Translations under genes and position numbers: made by a program
Part shown: positions 34,383 through 41,829 of the stretch, piece after piece
Position numbering within the stretch: position 1 is the stretch's first letter
Layout: each line of letters begins with the position of its first letter
Notes under the pieces: model-generated
What the model saw: only the letters and a program-made list of their open reading frames with translations
Told to the model about the DNA's origin: nothing
Database searches by the model: none
Assembly: GCF_020215645.1 (NCBI RefSeq)
Contig: NZ_CP084058.1
Span: 3,968,001 to 4,032,000, forward strand
DNA from: Nonomuraea gerenzanensis
GTDB lineage: Bacteria; Actinomycetota; Actinomycetes; Streptosporangiales; Streptosporangiaceae
Length of the DNA stretch: 64,000 bases
Reading direction: 5' to 3'

Positions 34383-34841
34383 TCAGCGCAGCTTCTTCAG
34401 CTGCTCCACCAGCGGCGCGTACGCCTCCTCGATGGCCTCCAGCTGATCGTCGGTGAGCCGGTCGACGAAGTGCTCCCGGACGCTCGCCACGTGGAACGGC
34501 GCCACCCGCTGGATCGTCTCCCACCCCTCGTCGGTCAGCACCGCGAACGTGCCCCGGCGGTCGTCACGGCAGTCCTCCCTGACGACCAGGCCCTTGGCCT
34601 CCATGCGGGAGATCTGGTGGGACAACCGGCTGCGCGACTGGATCGTCGCGTCGGCCAGGTCGCTCATCCGCATGCGCCGGCCCGGGCTCTCGGAGAGGTT
34701 GACGAGGATCTCGTAGTCGTTCAGCGAGAGTGAGTGCTCCTGCAGCTCGCGGTCGAGCCGGTGCATGAGCAGCTTGTGCAGCGCCAGGTGCGTACGCCAG
34801 GCACGCTGTTCGGCGGGTGAAAGCCAGCGAGGCGTGCTCAT
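34383..34841 (-). CDS. MarR-family transcriptional regulator
   Basis: The 152-residue winged-helix protein contains LHKLLMHRLDRELQEHSLSL, then NDYEILVNLSESPGRRMRMS, DLADATIQSRSRLSHQISRM (recognition helix) and EAKGLVVREDCRDDRRGTFA (wing with the D-x-R-G motif), followed by a C-terminal dimer helix. MarR proteins usually repress transport or resistance genes and respond to small aromatic or lipophilic molecules. The gene runs into lprG and the MFS gene on the same strand (59-bp gap), so it may control that operon. It is divergent from the CDF transporter gene across 276 bp. Confidence 0.9.
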   Translation of the reverse strand: MSTPRWLSPAEQRAWRTHLALHKLLMHRLDRELQEHSLSLNDYEILVNLSESPGRRMRMSDLADATIQSRSRLSHQISRMEAKGLVVREDCRDDRRGTFAVLTDEGWETIQRVAPFHVASVREHFVDRLTDDQLEAIEEAYAPLVEQLKKLR

Positions 34842-34933
34842 CGGAACCCCTTAAGTGTGCGGGCCTCGTCCTTCGGCCTGGGAAGGGAACGCGGTTCGGC
34901 GCCGCAGGATCGAACTCCTCCAAGTATCGCTCC

Positions 34934-34958
34934 CCTGCGGCTCCGCAGCAGCCGCAGG
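34934..34958. promoter_or_regulatory. Strong hairpin in the MarR/CDF divergent gap
   Basis: CCTGCGGCT (34934-34942) pairs with AGCCGCAGG (34950-34958) over a 7-nt loop. It is 160 bp upstream of the CDF start and could be a leader hairpin or attenuator. No gene was found in 34842-35117. Confidence 0.45.
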
Positions 34959-35011
34959 AGCTCCTCGCCGGTGGAACGGCGCAACGTCTGTGGCGCTGAG
35001 GTGGGACTCAA

Positions 35012-35027
35012 GAGGAGGTACCTCCTC
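35012..35027. promoter_or_regulatory. 16-bp perfect palindrome upstream of the CDF transporter
   Basis: GAGGAGGTACCTCCTC is fully symmetrical and lies 90 bp before the CDF start codon. It is a candidate dimeric repressor site (metal sensor or MarR). In RNA it would hide an AGGAGGT Shine-Dalgarno-like core. Confidence 0.5.
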
Positions 35028-35117
35028 GGCGGGCGATCGGCGGCGAAGCAGGAATCCCTCCCGACAGGCAGGGAATCAGCCAAGATCCCCAATCTAGCGC
35101 ACGTAGAGTTGAACGCC

Positions 35118-36050
35118 ATGGGGGAGGGCACATCGGGGGAGAGCCTGGGCACCGTGCTCGTAGCCGGTGCCGCGAACCTCGCCATCGCGCTGGCCAAGCT
35201 CGTCGCCGGGCTGATCGGCGGCTCGGCGGCGATGTTGTCGGAGTCGGCGCACTCGGCCGCCGACACCGTCACCGAGCTCCTGCTGCTGGTGTCGGTGCGC
35301 CGGTCGGGCAAGCCCGCCGACCGGCGGCACCCGTTCGGGTACGGCAAGGCCGGCTTCGTCTGGGCCATGATGGCGGCGGTGGCGACGCTGGTGGGCGGGG
35401 CCGGGTTCTCGATCACGCACGGGTTGCACGAGATCAGCCATGGTGAGGAGCTGGCCGATCTCACGCCGTCCTATGTCGTGCTGGCCGTCTCGTTCGTCAT
35501 CGAGGCCATCTCGTTCACGAAGGCGTACCGGCAGTTGCGGAAGGAGGCGCGCCGCTACGAGGTGAGCCCTGTGCGGCTGGTGCGGCTGACGTCCGACACC
35601 GCGCTGAAGGCCGTGCTGTTCGAGGACGCCGCCGCGCTCGTCGGGCTGGTCATCGCCGGCGCGGGGCTGCTCGGCTCGCAGCTGAGCGGCTCGGCGCTCT
35701 GGGACGGTGCCGCGTCCGTCGCGATCGGCCTGCTCCTGCTGGTGGTGGCGCTCATCCTGATCCAGTCGAACCTGTCGCTGCTCATCGGGCAGGCGGCGCC
35801 GCAGGGCGTGCAGCTCGGCATCCGGGCCGTGCTGATGGCCCAGCCCGAGGTGGAGGACGTCGTCGAGCTGCTGACCATGATGATCGGCCCCGGTGCGGTG
35901 CTGGTCGCCGCGAAGATCGACTTCAGGGACGAGGCCAGCGCCGCGGGGGTGGAGATCGCCTGCGAGGAGGTGGACCGGCGGCTGCGGGAGCGTTTCCCCG
36001 GGGTCAGGCAGGTCTTCCTCGACCCGACCCCGACCCGCCGCCGCTTCTGA
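35118..36050 (+). CDS. Cation diffusion facilitator (CDF) family transporter
   Basis: This 310-residue protein has about six transmembrane helices. TM2 carries the CDF metal site SESAHSAADTVTELLLL (H-x-x-x-D), followed by the HPFGYGKAGFVWAMMAA signature. TM5 has VLFEDAAALVGLVIAG in place of the usual HxxxD, as in the divergent ZnT9-like branch, and SGSALWDGAASVAIGLLLL follows. A cytoplasmic C-terminal domain of about 90 residues follows TM6 (LMAQPEVEDVVELLTMMIGP). It should export a divalent ion (Zn, Mn or Fe) with proton exchange, but the altered TM5 site makes the ion uncertain. ATG 35118 was chosen; the open upstream frame has no family residues. Confidence 0.88.
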   Translation: MGEGTSGESLGTVLVAGAANLAIALAKLVAGLIGGSAAMLSESAHSAADTVTELLLLVSVRRSGKPADRRHPFGYGKAGFVWAMMAAVATLVGGAGFSITHGLHEISHGEELADLTPSYVVLAVSFVIEAISFTKAYRQLRKEARRYEVSPVRLVRLTSDTALKAVLFEDAAALVGLVIAGAGLLGSQLSGSALWDGAASVAIGLLLLVVALILIQSNLSLLIGQAAPQGVQLGIRAVLMAQPEVEDVVELLTMMIGPGAVLVAAKIDFRDEASAAGVEIACEEVDRRLRERFPGVRQVFLDPTPTRRRF

Positions 36051-36095
36051 CGCCTGACCGGGCCTGCGCTGGTCATGGGGCCGGATCCGGATCGG

Positions 36096-36692
36096 TCACA
36101 GGTGCTGGCCCGGGATGGGCACGCGGCCGGCGGGGCTGTCGGTGACGACCGCCACCCTGATGTCCGGCCCGGCGCTCCACTCCAGCAGATGCCGGCCCGT
36201 CAGGTCCTCGCCGCTCTCGCCGACCTTGTCGAGCGTCAGCTCGCCGCGCTTGATGAGTGCCTCCTTGCGGGTCCAGTGCCTGATCAGCTCGTCGTTGCCG
36301 GTGACCATCGCCCGCTCGCGCGGGGTGAGCACGCGGTCGGCCAGCACCGTGTCGAGCGGGCCGGGGCGGACGCGCTCGGCGTCCACGCCGACCTTGCCGG
36401 GGCCCGCCCCCGCGCACACGTATCCGCGCGTGTGGCTGAAGCTGACCCCCAGGTCAGGGGCCTGTTCCAGGTACGGCCTGCCGTGGCCGAAGCCGTGCAG
36501 GTCGCAGTACTGGAGCAGGGTCAGCTCAGCCGGATCGGCGCCGAGCACCTCGGCGGCGCAGAGCCGGACGAGGAGGTGGGCGGCGATGAAAACGGTGCGG
36601 TCGTGGTCGAACTTGAAGCGGGCGGCCCGCTCCTGCTCCACCTCGGTGAGCCATTCGTCGGGGGCGCGCACCTCGTCGGGGCGCCCGCCCAT
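36096..36692 (-). CDS. 4'-phosphopantetheinyl transferase (Sfp superfamily)
   Basis: The 198-residue protein contains the two PPTase motifs: KVGVDAERVRP (Mg-binding D-x-E) near residue 100 and RHWTRKEALIKRGEL (W-x-x-KEA) near 140. SFSHTRGYVCAGAGPG is also typical. It moves phosphopantetheine from CoA to acyl- or peptidyl-carrier proteins. The N-terminal subdomain is shorter than in Sfp (about 230 residues), and no better upstream start is seen. It lies 17 bp after the Mce-associated gene on the same strand and is likely the last gene of the mce transcript, unexpected because no PKS or NRPS is in the window. Confidence 0.85.
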   Translation of the reverse strand: MGGRPDEVRAPDEWLTEVEQERAARFKFDHDRTVFIAAHLLVRLCAAEVLGADPAELTLLQYCDLHGFGHGRPYLEQAPDLGVSFSHTRGYVCAGAGPGKVGVDAERVRPGPLDTVLADRVLTPRERAMVTGNDELIRHWTRKEALIKRGELTLDKVGESGEDLTGRHLLEWSAGPDIRVAVVTDSPAGRVPIPGQHL

Positions 36693-36709
36693 CGCTAAGG
36701 GGCCGATCG

Positions 36710-37453
36710 TCAGTCCTTCTTCTTGTCGTCGCCGTCGAGGTTGTACTGGTCCTCCGACGCCGCGCCGAGCACGGTCACGTCATGAATCTTCCAGGTCCCC
36801 TTCTCCTTGACAAGGCTGATCTTAAGGTGCGAGTCCTTGACCGAGCGGATCGCCTCCGAAGTGTTCACCTGCTGGTCCACGACGACGATGGCGTGGGCGG
36901 TGGCGTCGTCCACGTCGGCCAGGTAGACCTTGCGCACGGTGGCCTGCGAGGTGGCCTTGAGCTTGACGATGACCTGGGCCATGGCGCCGCCGAACGCGGC
37001 GTCGTAGGTGGTCAGGAAGTCGCCCGTGGCCTGGGCGGCGAGGGTGGAGCGGGTGCTCTGGAGGTTCTGGTAGTCGTAGCTGAGCAGGGCGCGGCTGAAC
37101 GCGCTCGCGGCGCCGGACACCTCCAGGCGCAGGGCGCGCTCGGACTCCAGGCTCGCCCGGGCGTCCTCGGCCTGGGCGGCGGAGATCCACTGCAGGACCG
37201 CGGTGGCGGTGATCGCGGTCACCAGCATCGCGGCCAGCGCGCCCACCACCTTGGCCCGCGTGAAGCGGCGGCTCCTGGAGGGCGCCCCGCCGTCGGGTGC
37301 GGCGTCCGTGTCGGGTGCGGCCTGCGCGTCGGGTTCGGCCTCTGTGTCGGGGGTGGCCTGCGCGTCAGCGTCAGCGTCAGCGTCGGCAGGGGCGGGGGCG
37401 GGGGCGGGCGGGGGGTCGGCGACGGGGGTGCCGGTTCCGGGCTCGTCGGTCAA
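36710..37453 (-). CDS. Mce-associated membrane protein (Mas)
   Basis: The 247-residue protein has a long cytoplasmic N-terminus rich in Asp/Ala/Pro (ADADADADAQATPDTEAEPD). One transmembrane helix follows (VVGALAAMLVTAITATAVLQ), then an extracytoplasmic domain: SAFSRALLSYDYQNLQSTRS, TGDFLTTYDAAFGGAMAQVI and DATAHAIVVVDQQVNTSEAI, the pattern of Mce-associated proteins with a NTF2-like fold. Such proteins stabilise or assist Mce transporters. It starts with TTG 37453 (GAGGAG just upstream on the minus strand), overlapping the mceF stop (TTGA). The DA repeat is encoded by a GCGTCA hexanucleotide run (about 37365-37386). Confidence 0.87.
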   Translation of the reverse strand: MTDEPGTGTPVADPPPAPAPAPADADADADAQATPDTEAEPDAQAAPDTDAAPDGGAPSRSRRFTRAKVVGALAAMLVTAITATAVLQWISAAQAEDARASLESERALRLEVSGAASAFSRALLSYDYQNLQSTRSTLAAQATGDFLTTYDAAFGGAMAQVIVKLKATSQATVRKVYLADVDDATAHAIVVVDQQVNTSEAIRSVKDSHLKISLVKEKGTWKIHDVTVLGAASEDQYNLDGDDKKKD

Positions 37454-38790
37454 GGTGACTCCTCACGGCGGCGGGCGGCCCGGCCCACCGCGATCCAGCC
37501 CACGATGCCACCACTCACCACCACGGCGAGGAAGATCGCGGCAACCAGCGGGGCGACGTTCATCGGGCTTCCTGACGCGGCCCGCGTGGCGGCCGCGCTC
37601 CTGGACGATTCGGCGGTGCTCTCCAGCGACGGAGCCGGAGACGGGGAAGGCTCCTCGCCCGGCGACTCCGTGGCCCCGGCGGCGTCGGCGGGCAGAGCGG
37701 TGTTCGCGGAGGAGCCAGGCTCGGGCCCCGGGTCGGGGACGGGCCGGCGGGCGGGGCAGGCGCGCGTCCCGGGCACGGGGGGAGGCCCCAGGGCACTGGC
37801 GTACTCCTCGGCGGGGGTCGGCCCGCCCGGCACGCTGAAGATGAAGGACGCCTTGCCGTACACGGTGCCGCCGCGCCGGTCGGTGATGTCGCCGGCCAGG
37901 GAGAGCGCGGTCGGCACGATGCTCAGCAGGTGGTGCACGTCGCGCTCGGTCTGGGGGGAGAAGACGGGCTGGTGCGGCAGGCCGGCCGCCGTCAGCAGGC
38001 AGGAGAAGCCCGGCCTGGACGTGCGCACGGCCGTGTCGAGCTGGGCGAAGACGCCCGGCCCCTGGTCGAGGAAGGCGTTCAGGTCCGTACGGGAGGCCCG
38101 CAGCACCGCCGTCACCGTGCTCAGGTCGGAGATCCCGGAGGCCAGCTGCCCCCGCTTCCCGGCCAGCGTGTGAGTGAGCCGGGTGAGCTGCACCGACAGG
38201 TCGTCCAGGACGGCGGCGTTGTCGGCCAGGGTGCCGGTCAGGGTGTGGGCGTCGTCGACGATGCGCCTGATCGCGGGCGCCCGCCCGTCCAGTGCGACGG
38301 CCAGCTCGTGCACGATGGTGTCGGCGTCCTCGGGCGGCACCGCGTTCAGCAGCTTGCCGACCCCTTCGAACAGCTTCTTGTAGTCCAGCGGCACCGTCGT
38401 GCTGGCCAGCGGGATCGTGTCGCCGGGCGCGAGCGCGGGCCCGGTGACGCCGGTGGGCGGCGGCGAGAGCGCCACGTACGGCTCGCCGATGGCCGAGCGG
38501 CGCCGCACCTCGGCGGTGACGCCCTTCGGCAGCCGGATCTCCCTGTCGATGTCCAGCCCCACGACGATCTTGCCGGGCGCCAGCCGCACCTCCCCGATCT
38601 TGCCGACCCGGACGCCCAGGTACGCCACGTCGAACCCGCGGATCAGCCCGGGCGAGGAGACGAACTCGGCCGACACCCGGTACGGCCGCTCGATCGCGTC
38701 CAGCCGGATGATCGTGCTGAACGCCCAGACCGTCATGACGATCCCCAGCAGCACGAAGAACCCGAGGTTGACGTAGATGCGGCTTCTCAT
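37450..38790 (-). CDS. mceF: MCE-family protein MceF
   Basis: The 446-residue protein is the last of six MCE proteins. It has an N-terminal membrane anchor (RIYVNLGFFVLLGIVMTVWAF), an MlaD/MCE domain (ERPYRVSAEFVSSPGLIRGF, DVAYLGVRVGKIGEVRLAPG, IGEPYVALSPPP) and a helical region that forms part of the tunnel. The C-terminus is unusual: a Pro/Ser/Glu-rich stretch (GTRACPARRPVPDPGPEPGS) followed by a second transmembrane helix (VAPLVAAIFLAVVVSGGIVG). Together with MceA-E it should form a needle that moves lipid or sterol across the envelope. It overlaps mceE (ATGA) and the Mas gene (TTGA). Confidence 0.9.
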   Translation of the reverse strand: MRSRIYVNLGFFVLLGIVMTVWAFSTIIRLDAIERPYRVSAEFVSSPGLIRGFDVAYLGVRVGKIGEVRLAPGKIVVGLDIDREIRLPKGVTAEVRRRSAIGEPYVALSPPPTGVTGPALAPGDTIPLASTTVPLDYKKLFEGVGKLLNAVPPEDADTIVHELAVALDGRAPAIRRIVDDAHTLTGTLADNAAVLDDLSVQLTRLTHTLAGKRGQLASGISDLSTVTAVLRASRTDLNAFLDQGPGVFAQLDTAVRTSRPGFSCLLTAAGLPHQPVFSPQTERDVHHLLSIVPTALSLAGDITDRRGGTVYGKASFIFSVPGGPTPAEEYASALGPPPVPGTRACPARRPVPDPGPEPGSSANTALPADAAGATESPGEEPSPSPAPSLESTAESSRSAAATRAASGSPMNVAPLVAAIFLAVVVSGGIVGWIAVGRAARRREESP

Positions 38791-39785
38791 CGCGGCGGCT
38801 CCAGCAGCAGGCTGAAGTCCCCGCCGCGCTCGGTCACGGGTGTCCCGCGCACGCTCGGCAGCAGCCCCTTCAGCCACACGTAGATCAGCACCTGCCCGTT
38901 CACGGTGATCGGCGGCGTGTCGATGAACGACTGCAGCTCGGCCACCAGCGCCTTGAGATCCTCCTTGCCCCGCTGCATGGCCGTCGAGACGGTCTCCAGC
39001 TCGCGCAGCAGCGTGCGCAGCCGCTGGGCGTGGCGCGGGTAGACGGTGAGGTTGGCCTGCTCGGCCAGCCTGGTGAGCGCGACGATCGTCTTCTTGACGT
39101 GCCTGCGGCCGTGCGCGAGGCGCCCGGTGGCGGCGGCGAGCGTGCCCGGCAGCCGGTCCAGCTCGGCGCTGCCCTCGGCCAGGTCGTCGCCGAGCCTGGC
39201 CAGGGCGTCGATGGAGGTGCCGAGGTCGCGGCGGGCGGCGGCGTAGGCGTCGGTGACCTGCGCCGTCTGCTTGATCAGCCGGTTCACCTCATCGCCCTGT
39301 CCGGCGAAGGCGGTGGAGGCGGCGTCGAGGATGGCGTTGACGTCCTGGGCGCCGAGCGCCTCGATGAGCGGCCCCGCCTTGGCGGTGACCTGCTCGATGT
39401 CCGGCTCGACCGAGGTCTGCGCGATGGTGGCGCCGTCCTTGATGTACGGGCCCGTGGCCAGGTCCTTGCCGGCGGGCGGGGCGAGGCGGACGTAGTTCTC
39501 GCCCAGCACGGACGTCTTGGCCACGGTGGCCGTGCTGCCCTCCGGCACCCGGTGGGCGGACTGGACCGACATGGTCACCCTGGCCCGGTAACCCTCCAGC
39601 CGGATGCCGGTGACCGTGCCCACCCGCACGTCGGCGATCTGCACGCTGTGCCCGGCCACCAGGCTCTGCACGTCGTCGAAGACCGCGTGCAGGGTGAGGT
39701 CGCCGGTGGTCGCGCCGAGCGTCTGCAGCGAGCAGCCGGCGGTCAGGGCCAGCGCCGCCAGCCCGGCGGCCAGCCGTCTGATCAT
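38787..39785 (-). CDS. mceE: MCE-family lipoprotein MceE
   Basis: This 332-residue MCE protein has a lipobox: MIRRLAAGLAALALTAGCSL (Cys at residue 18). The MCE domain follows (TLHAVFDDVQSLVAGHSVQI, ADVRVGTVTGIRLEGYRARV, VLGENYVRLAPP), then a long helical region (AKAGPLIEALGAQDVNAILD and onward). This corresponds to LprK/MceE, the lipoprotein component of mycobacterial Mce complexes. It overlaps mceD and mceF by 4 bp each, so all are translationally coupled. Confidence 0.9.
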   Translation of the reverse strand: MIRRLAAGLAALALTAGCSLQTLGATTGDLTLHAVFDDVQSLVAGHSVQIADVRVGTVTGIRLEGYRARVTMSVQSAHRVPEGSTATVAKTSVLGENYVRLAPPAGKDLATGPYIKDGATIAQTSVEPDIEQVTAKAGPLIEALGAQDVNAILDAASTAFAGQGDEVNRLIKQTAQVTDAYAAARRDLGTSIDALARLGDDLAEGSAELDRLPGTLAAATGRLAHGRRHVKKTIVALTRLAEQANLTVYPRHAQRLRTLLRELETVSTAMQRGKEDLKALVAELQSFIDTPPITVNGQVLIYVWLKGLLPSVRGTPVTERGGDFSLLLEPPR

Positions 39786-40807
39786 CGCGAGCCTCCCCGT
39801 TGCTCGAAGGGGCAGTTGCTCAGCCCGGCGGGCAGGCACGGCACCGGGCCCAGGTTCAGCGCGTCGAACAGCGGGGTCAGCCAGGCCCTGGTCATGGCGT
39901 TCAGCACGACGCGGATCTTCAGCACGTGCTGCTTGCGGTCCCAGGAGTCGATCAGCACGTCGGCGAAGTCGGCCGCGCCCTTGACCGCCCGCGCGGTGGA
40001 GGCGCTGTTGGCCCGGACGGTCAGCACCAGCTCGGCCAGCGTCGTGGCGGCCTGGGGCAGCCGCTTCGTGTACTGCTCGATGATCACGTCGCCGTTCCGC
40101 ACGAACCCGGCCATCGCCGTGACGAACCCGCGCAGCCGCCGCCGCTCCTCCGCCAGGATCGCGCTGGCCTCGGAGAAGGCGTCGATGGTGCCGGTCACCT
40201 GGCTCTCGCGCTCGTTCAGGCTGGTGGCCAGCTCGTTCAGGCTCCTGGCCAGGTCCACGAGCTGCTGGTCCTGCTTGGCCAGGACGCCGGTGAGGTCGGC
40301 GGTGTCGGCGATCGCGTCGTTGATCGTCTCGCCGCGCCCCCGCACCCCGTCGGCCAGGTCGCCCGCCACGTCGCCCAGCTTCTCGTCGTCGAGCGCGTCG
40401 GTCAGCTTGGTGAACGCGTCGAGCGCCTCGTCGATCTCGACCGGCAGCTCGGTGCGCTCCAGCGGGATCGTCGCCCCCGGCTGGATGCGCTGGTCGCCGG
40501 GCCGCCACGGGGGGTGCAGCACGACGTTGCGCTCGCCGAGCGTGTTCTGCGGCGCGACCACGGCCCTGACGTCGGACGGCAGCGGCACGTGCCGGTCGAT
40601 CCGCAGCTCCACCCGTACCTTGTCGCCGGCGATCCGGATCCGGTGCACGTAGCCGGCGTCGAGCCCCATCACCTTCACCCGCGCCTCCTCGTACAGGGAG
40701 GGCGCCTGACTGAAGATCGCGACCAGCGCGTACGGCCCCGCCCCGCCCACCGAGCACCCGGACGCCAGCAGCACCCAGGCGAGCAACACCGCGGCCAGCC
40801 GCCTCAT
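39782..40807 (-). CDS. mceD: MCE-family lipoprotein MceD
   Basis: The 341-residue protein begins MRRLAAVLLAWVLLASGCSV, with a clear lipobox (LASGC, Cys at 18). The MCE domain is VAIFSQAPSLYEEARVKVMG, LDAGYVHRIRIAGDKVRVEL, TLGERNVVLHPPW. The helical part includes FVTAMAGFVRNGDVIIEQYT and ends CLPAGLSNCPFEQRGGSR. By position it is MceD, yet it is a lipoprotein like the following MceE; in mycobacterial loci usually only MceE is lipidated. ATG 40807 overlaps the mceC stop. Confidence 0.88.
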   Translation of the reverse strand: MRRLAAVLLAWVLLASGCSVGGAGPYALVAIFSQAPSLYEEARVKVMGLDAGYVHRIRIAGDKVRVELRIDRHVPLPSDVRAVVAPQNTLGERNVVLHPPWRPGDQRIQPGATIPLERTELPVEIDEALDAFTKLTDALDDEKLGDVAGDLADGVRGRGETINDAIADTADLTGVLAKQDQQLVDLARSLNELATSLNERESQVTGTIDAFSEASAILAEERRRLRGFVTAMAGFVRNGDVIIEQYTKRLPQAATTLAELVLTVRANSASTARAVKGAADFADVLIDSWDRKQHVLKIRVVLNAMTRAWLTPLFDALNLGPVPCLPAGLSNCPFEQRGGSR

Positions 40808-41829
40808 CGCCCGTCCTCCCTGTCGTCGGCGATGGCGGCCAGCACCTCGGGGTTGATCGGCCCCAGCCCCGTGGCGATGGCCTCCAGCCACGGCCCTTGC
40901 CCGCCCATCGTGGCCAGCCCGGAGAACGTCGGCCCCGCCCAGGCCAGCAGCGAGTTGAGCTGCTCGGTGCTGCCGCTGAGCCGTGTCGTGATGGCCGCGT
41001 TGTCGTCCAGCACCTTGACCAGCGTCCGCTCGTGCTCGGTGATCAGCCGGGTGGTGCTCTGTACCAGGTCGCTGCCGTCGCCGAGGATCGTGCGCAGCTC
41101 GTCGCGGCGCCTGCGCAGCTCGTTCAGCATGATCTCGACGGCGTCGATCAGCCGCCCGAGCTGGGCGTCCTTGCGCTCCAGCACCTCGATGATCCGGGTG
41201 CCGTTGTCGAGCAGCCGCTGCAGTTGCGGCTCGCTCGCGCTGATGGTCTCCGACAGGTCGCCGATGTTGTCCAGGAGCCGGGTGACGCGGCCGTGCTTGA
41301 AGGTGTCGATCTTGCCCAGCTCGGTGAGCAGCTCGTCCACGGCCTCGGTGTCGAGCCGCTCGACCAGCTTGGTGGCGTCCTTGACGGCGTCGTTGACCAG
41401 GGTGGGCACGCCGGTCCGCTGCACCGGGATGCGCCGCTGGGCCTCGGGGAGCTGGTCCAGGTACGGGGGCGCGACCGCGCCGGTGAGCTTGACGTACCGG
41501 CCGCCGAGCAGGTTGGACAGGGCGATGTCGGCCCTTGTGGAGCGGCCGAGCCGCACGCCGTCGTCCACCTTCCAGGTGACGACCACGTGCCCCTGGCCGT
41601 AGTCGGCCCGCACCTCGGTCACCTTGCCCACCCGCACCCCGGCGACGCGTACGTCGTTGCCGGCGCGCAGCCCGCCGGAGTCCACGAACACCCCGGACAC
41701 GGTGTAGCCGCCCTCCAGCAGCCCCAGGTTGCCGACCAGGAACGTGGTCACGAGGATCGCGGCGAGCGTGGCCATCGACACCAGGCCGACGGCGTACTTG
41801 TTGCGGTCACGGAACGACTTGAGTGCCAT
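40804..41829 (-). CDS. mceC: MCE-family protein MceC
   Basis: This 341-residue protein has an uncleaved signal/anchor helix (VGLVSMATLAAILVTTFLVG) and an MCE domain (GGYTVSGVFVDSGGLRAGND, VRVAGVRVGKVTEVRADYGQ, LLGGRYVKLTGAVAPPYLDQ). A long helical segment with heptad-like repeats follows (LLDNIGDLSETISASEPQLQ, LLDNGTRIIEVLERKDAQLG). It is one ring of the hetero-hexameric lipid channel. Its start overlaps the mceB stop (TGATG), and its own stop overlaps mceD. Confidence 0.9.
   Translation of the reverse strand: MALKSFRDRNKYAVGLVSMATLAAILVTTFLVGNLGLLEGGYTVSGVFVDSGGLRAGNDVRVAGVRVGKVTEVRADYGQGHVVVTWKVDDGVRLGRSTRADIALSNLLGGRYVKLTGAVAPPYLDQLPEAQRRIPVQRTGVPTLVNDAVKDATKLVERLDTEAVDELLTELGKIDTFKHGRVTRLLDNIGDLSETISASEPQLQRLLDNGTRIIEVLERKDAQLGRLIDAVEIMLNELRRRRDELRTILGDGSDLVQSTTRLITEHERTLVKVLDDNAAITTRLSGSTEQLNSLLAWAGPTFSGLATMGGQGPWLEAIATGLGPINPEVLAAIADDREDGR

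Noticed and set aside
34900..34933. Possible tRNA-like T-arm near GGATCGAACTCC
   Set aside because: The stem and loop sizes do not fit a T-arm on either strand and no acceptor stem is present.
34969..34983. GGTGGAACGG, resembling a T-box bulge, upstream of the CDF gene
   Set aside because: No stem I, no specifier loop and no matching antiterminator arms were found, and the gene is not a synthetase or amino-acid gene.
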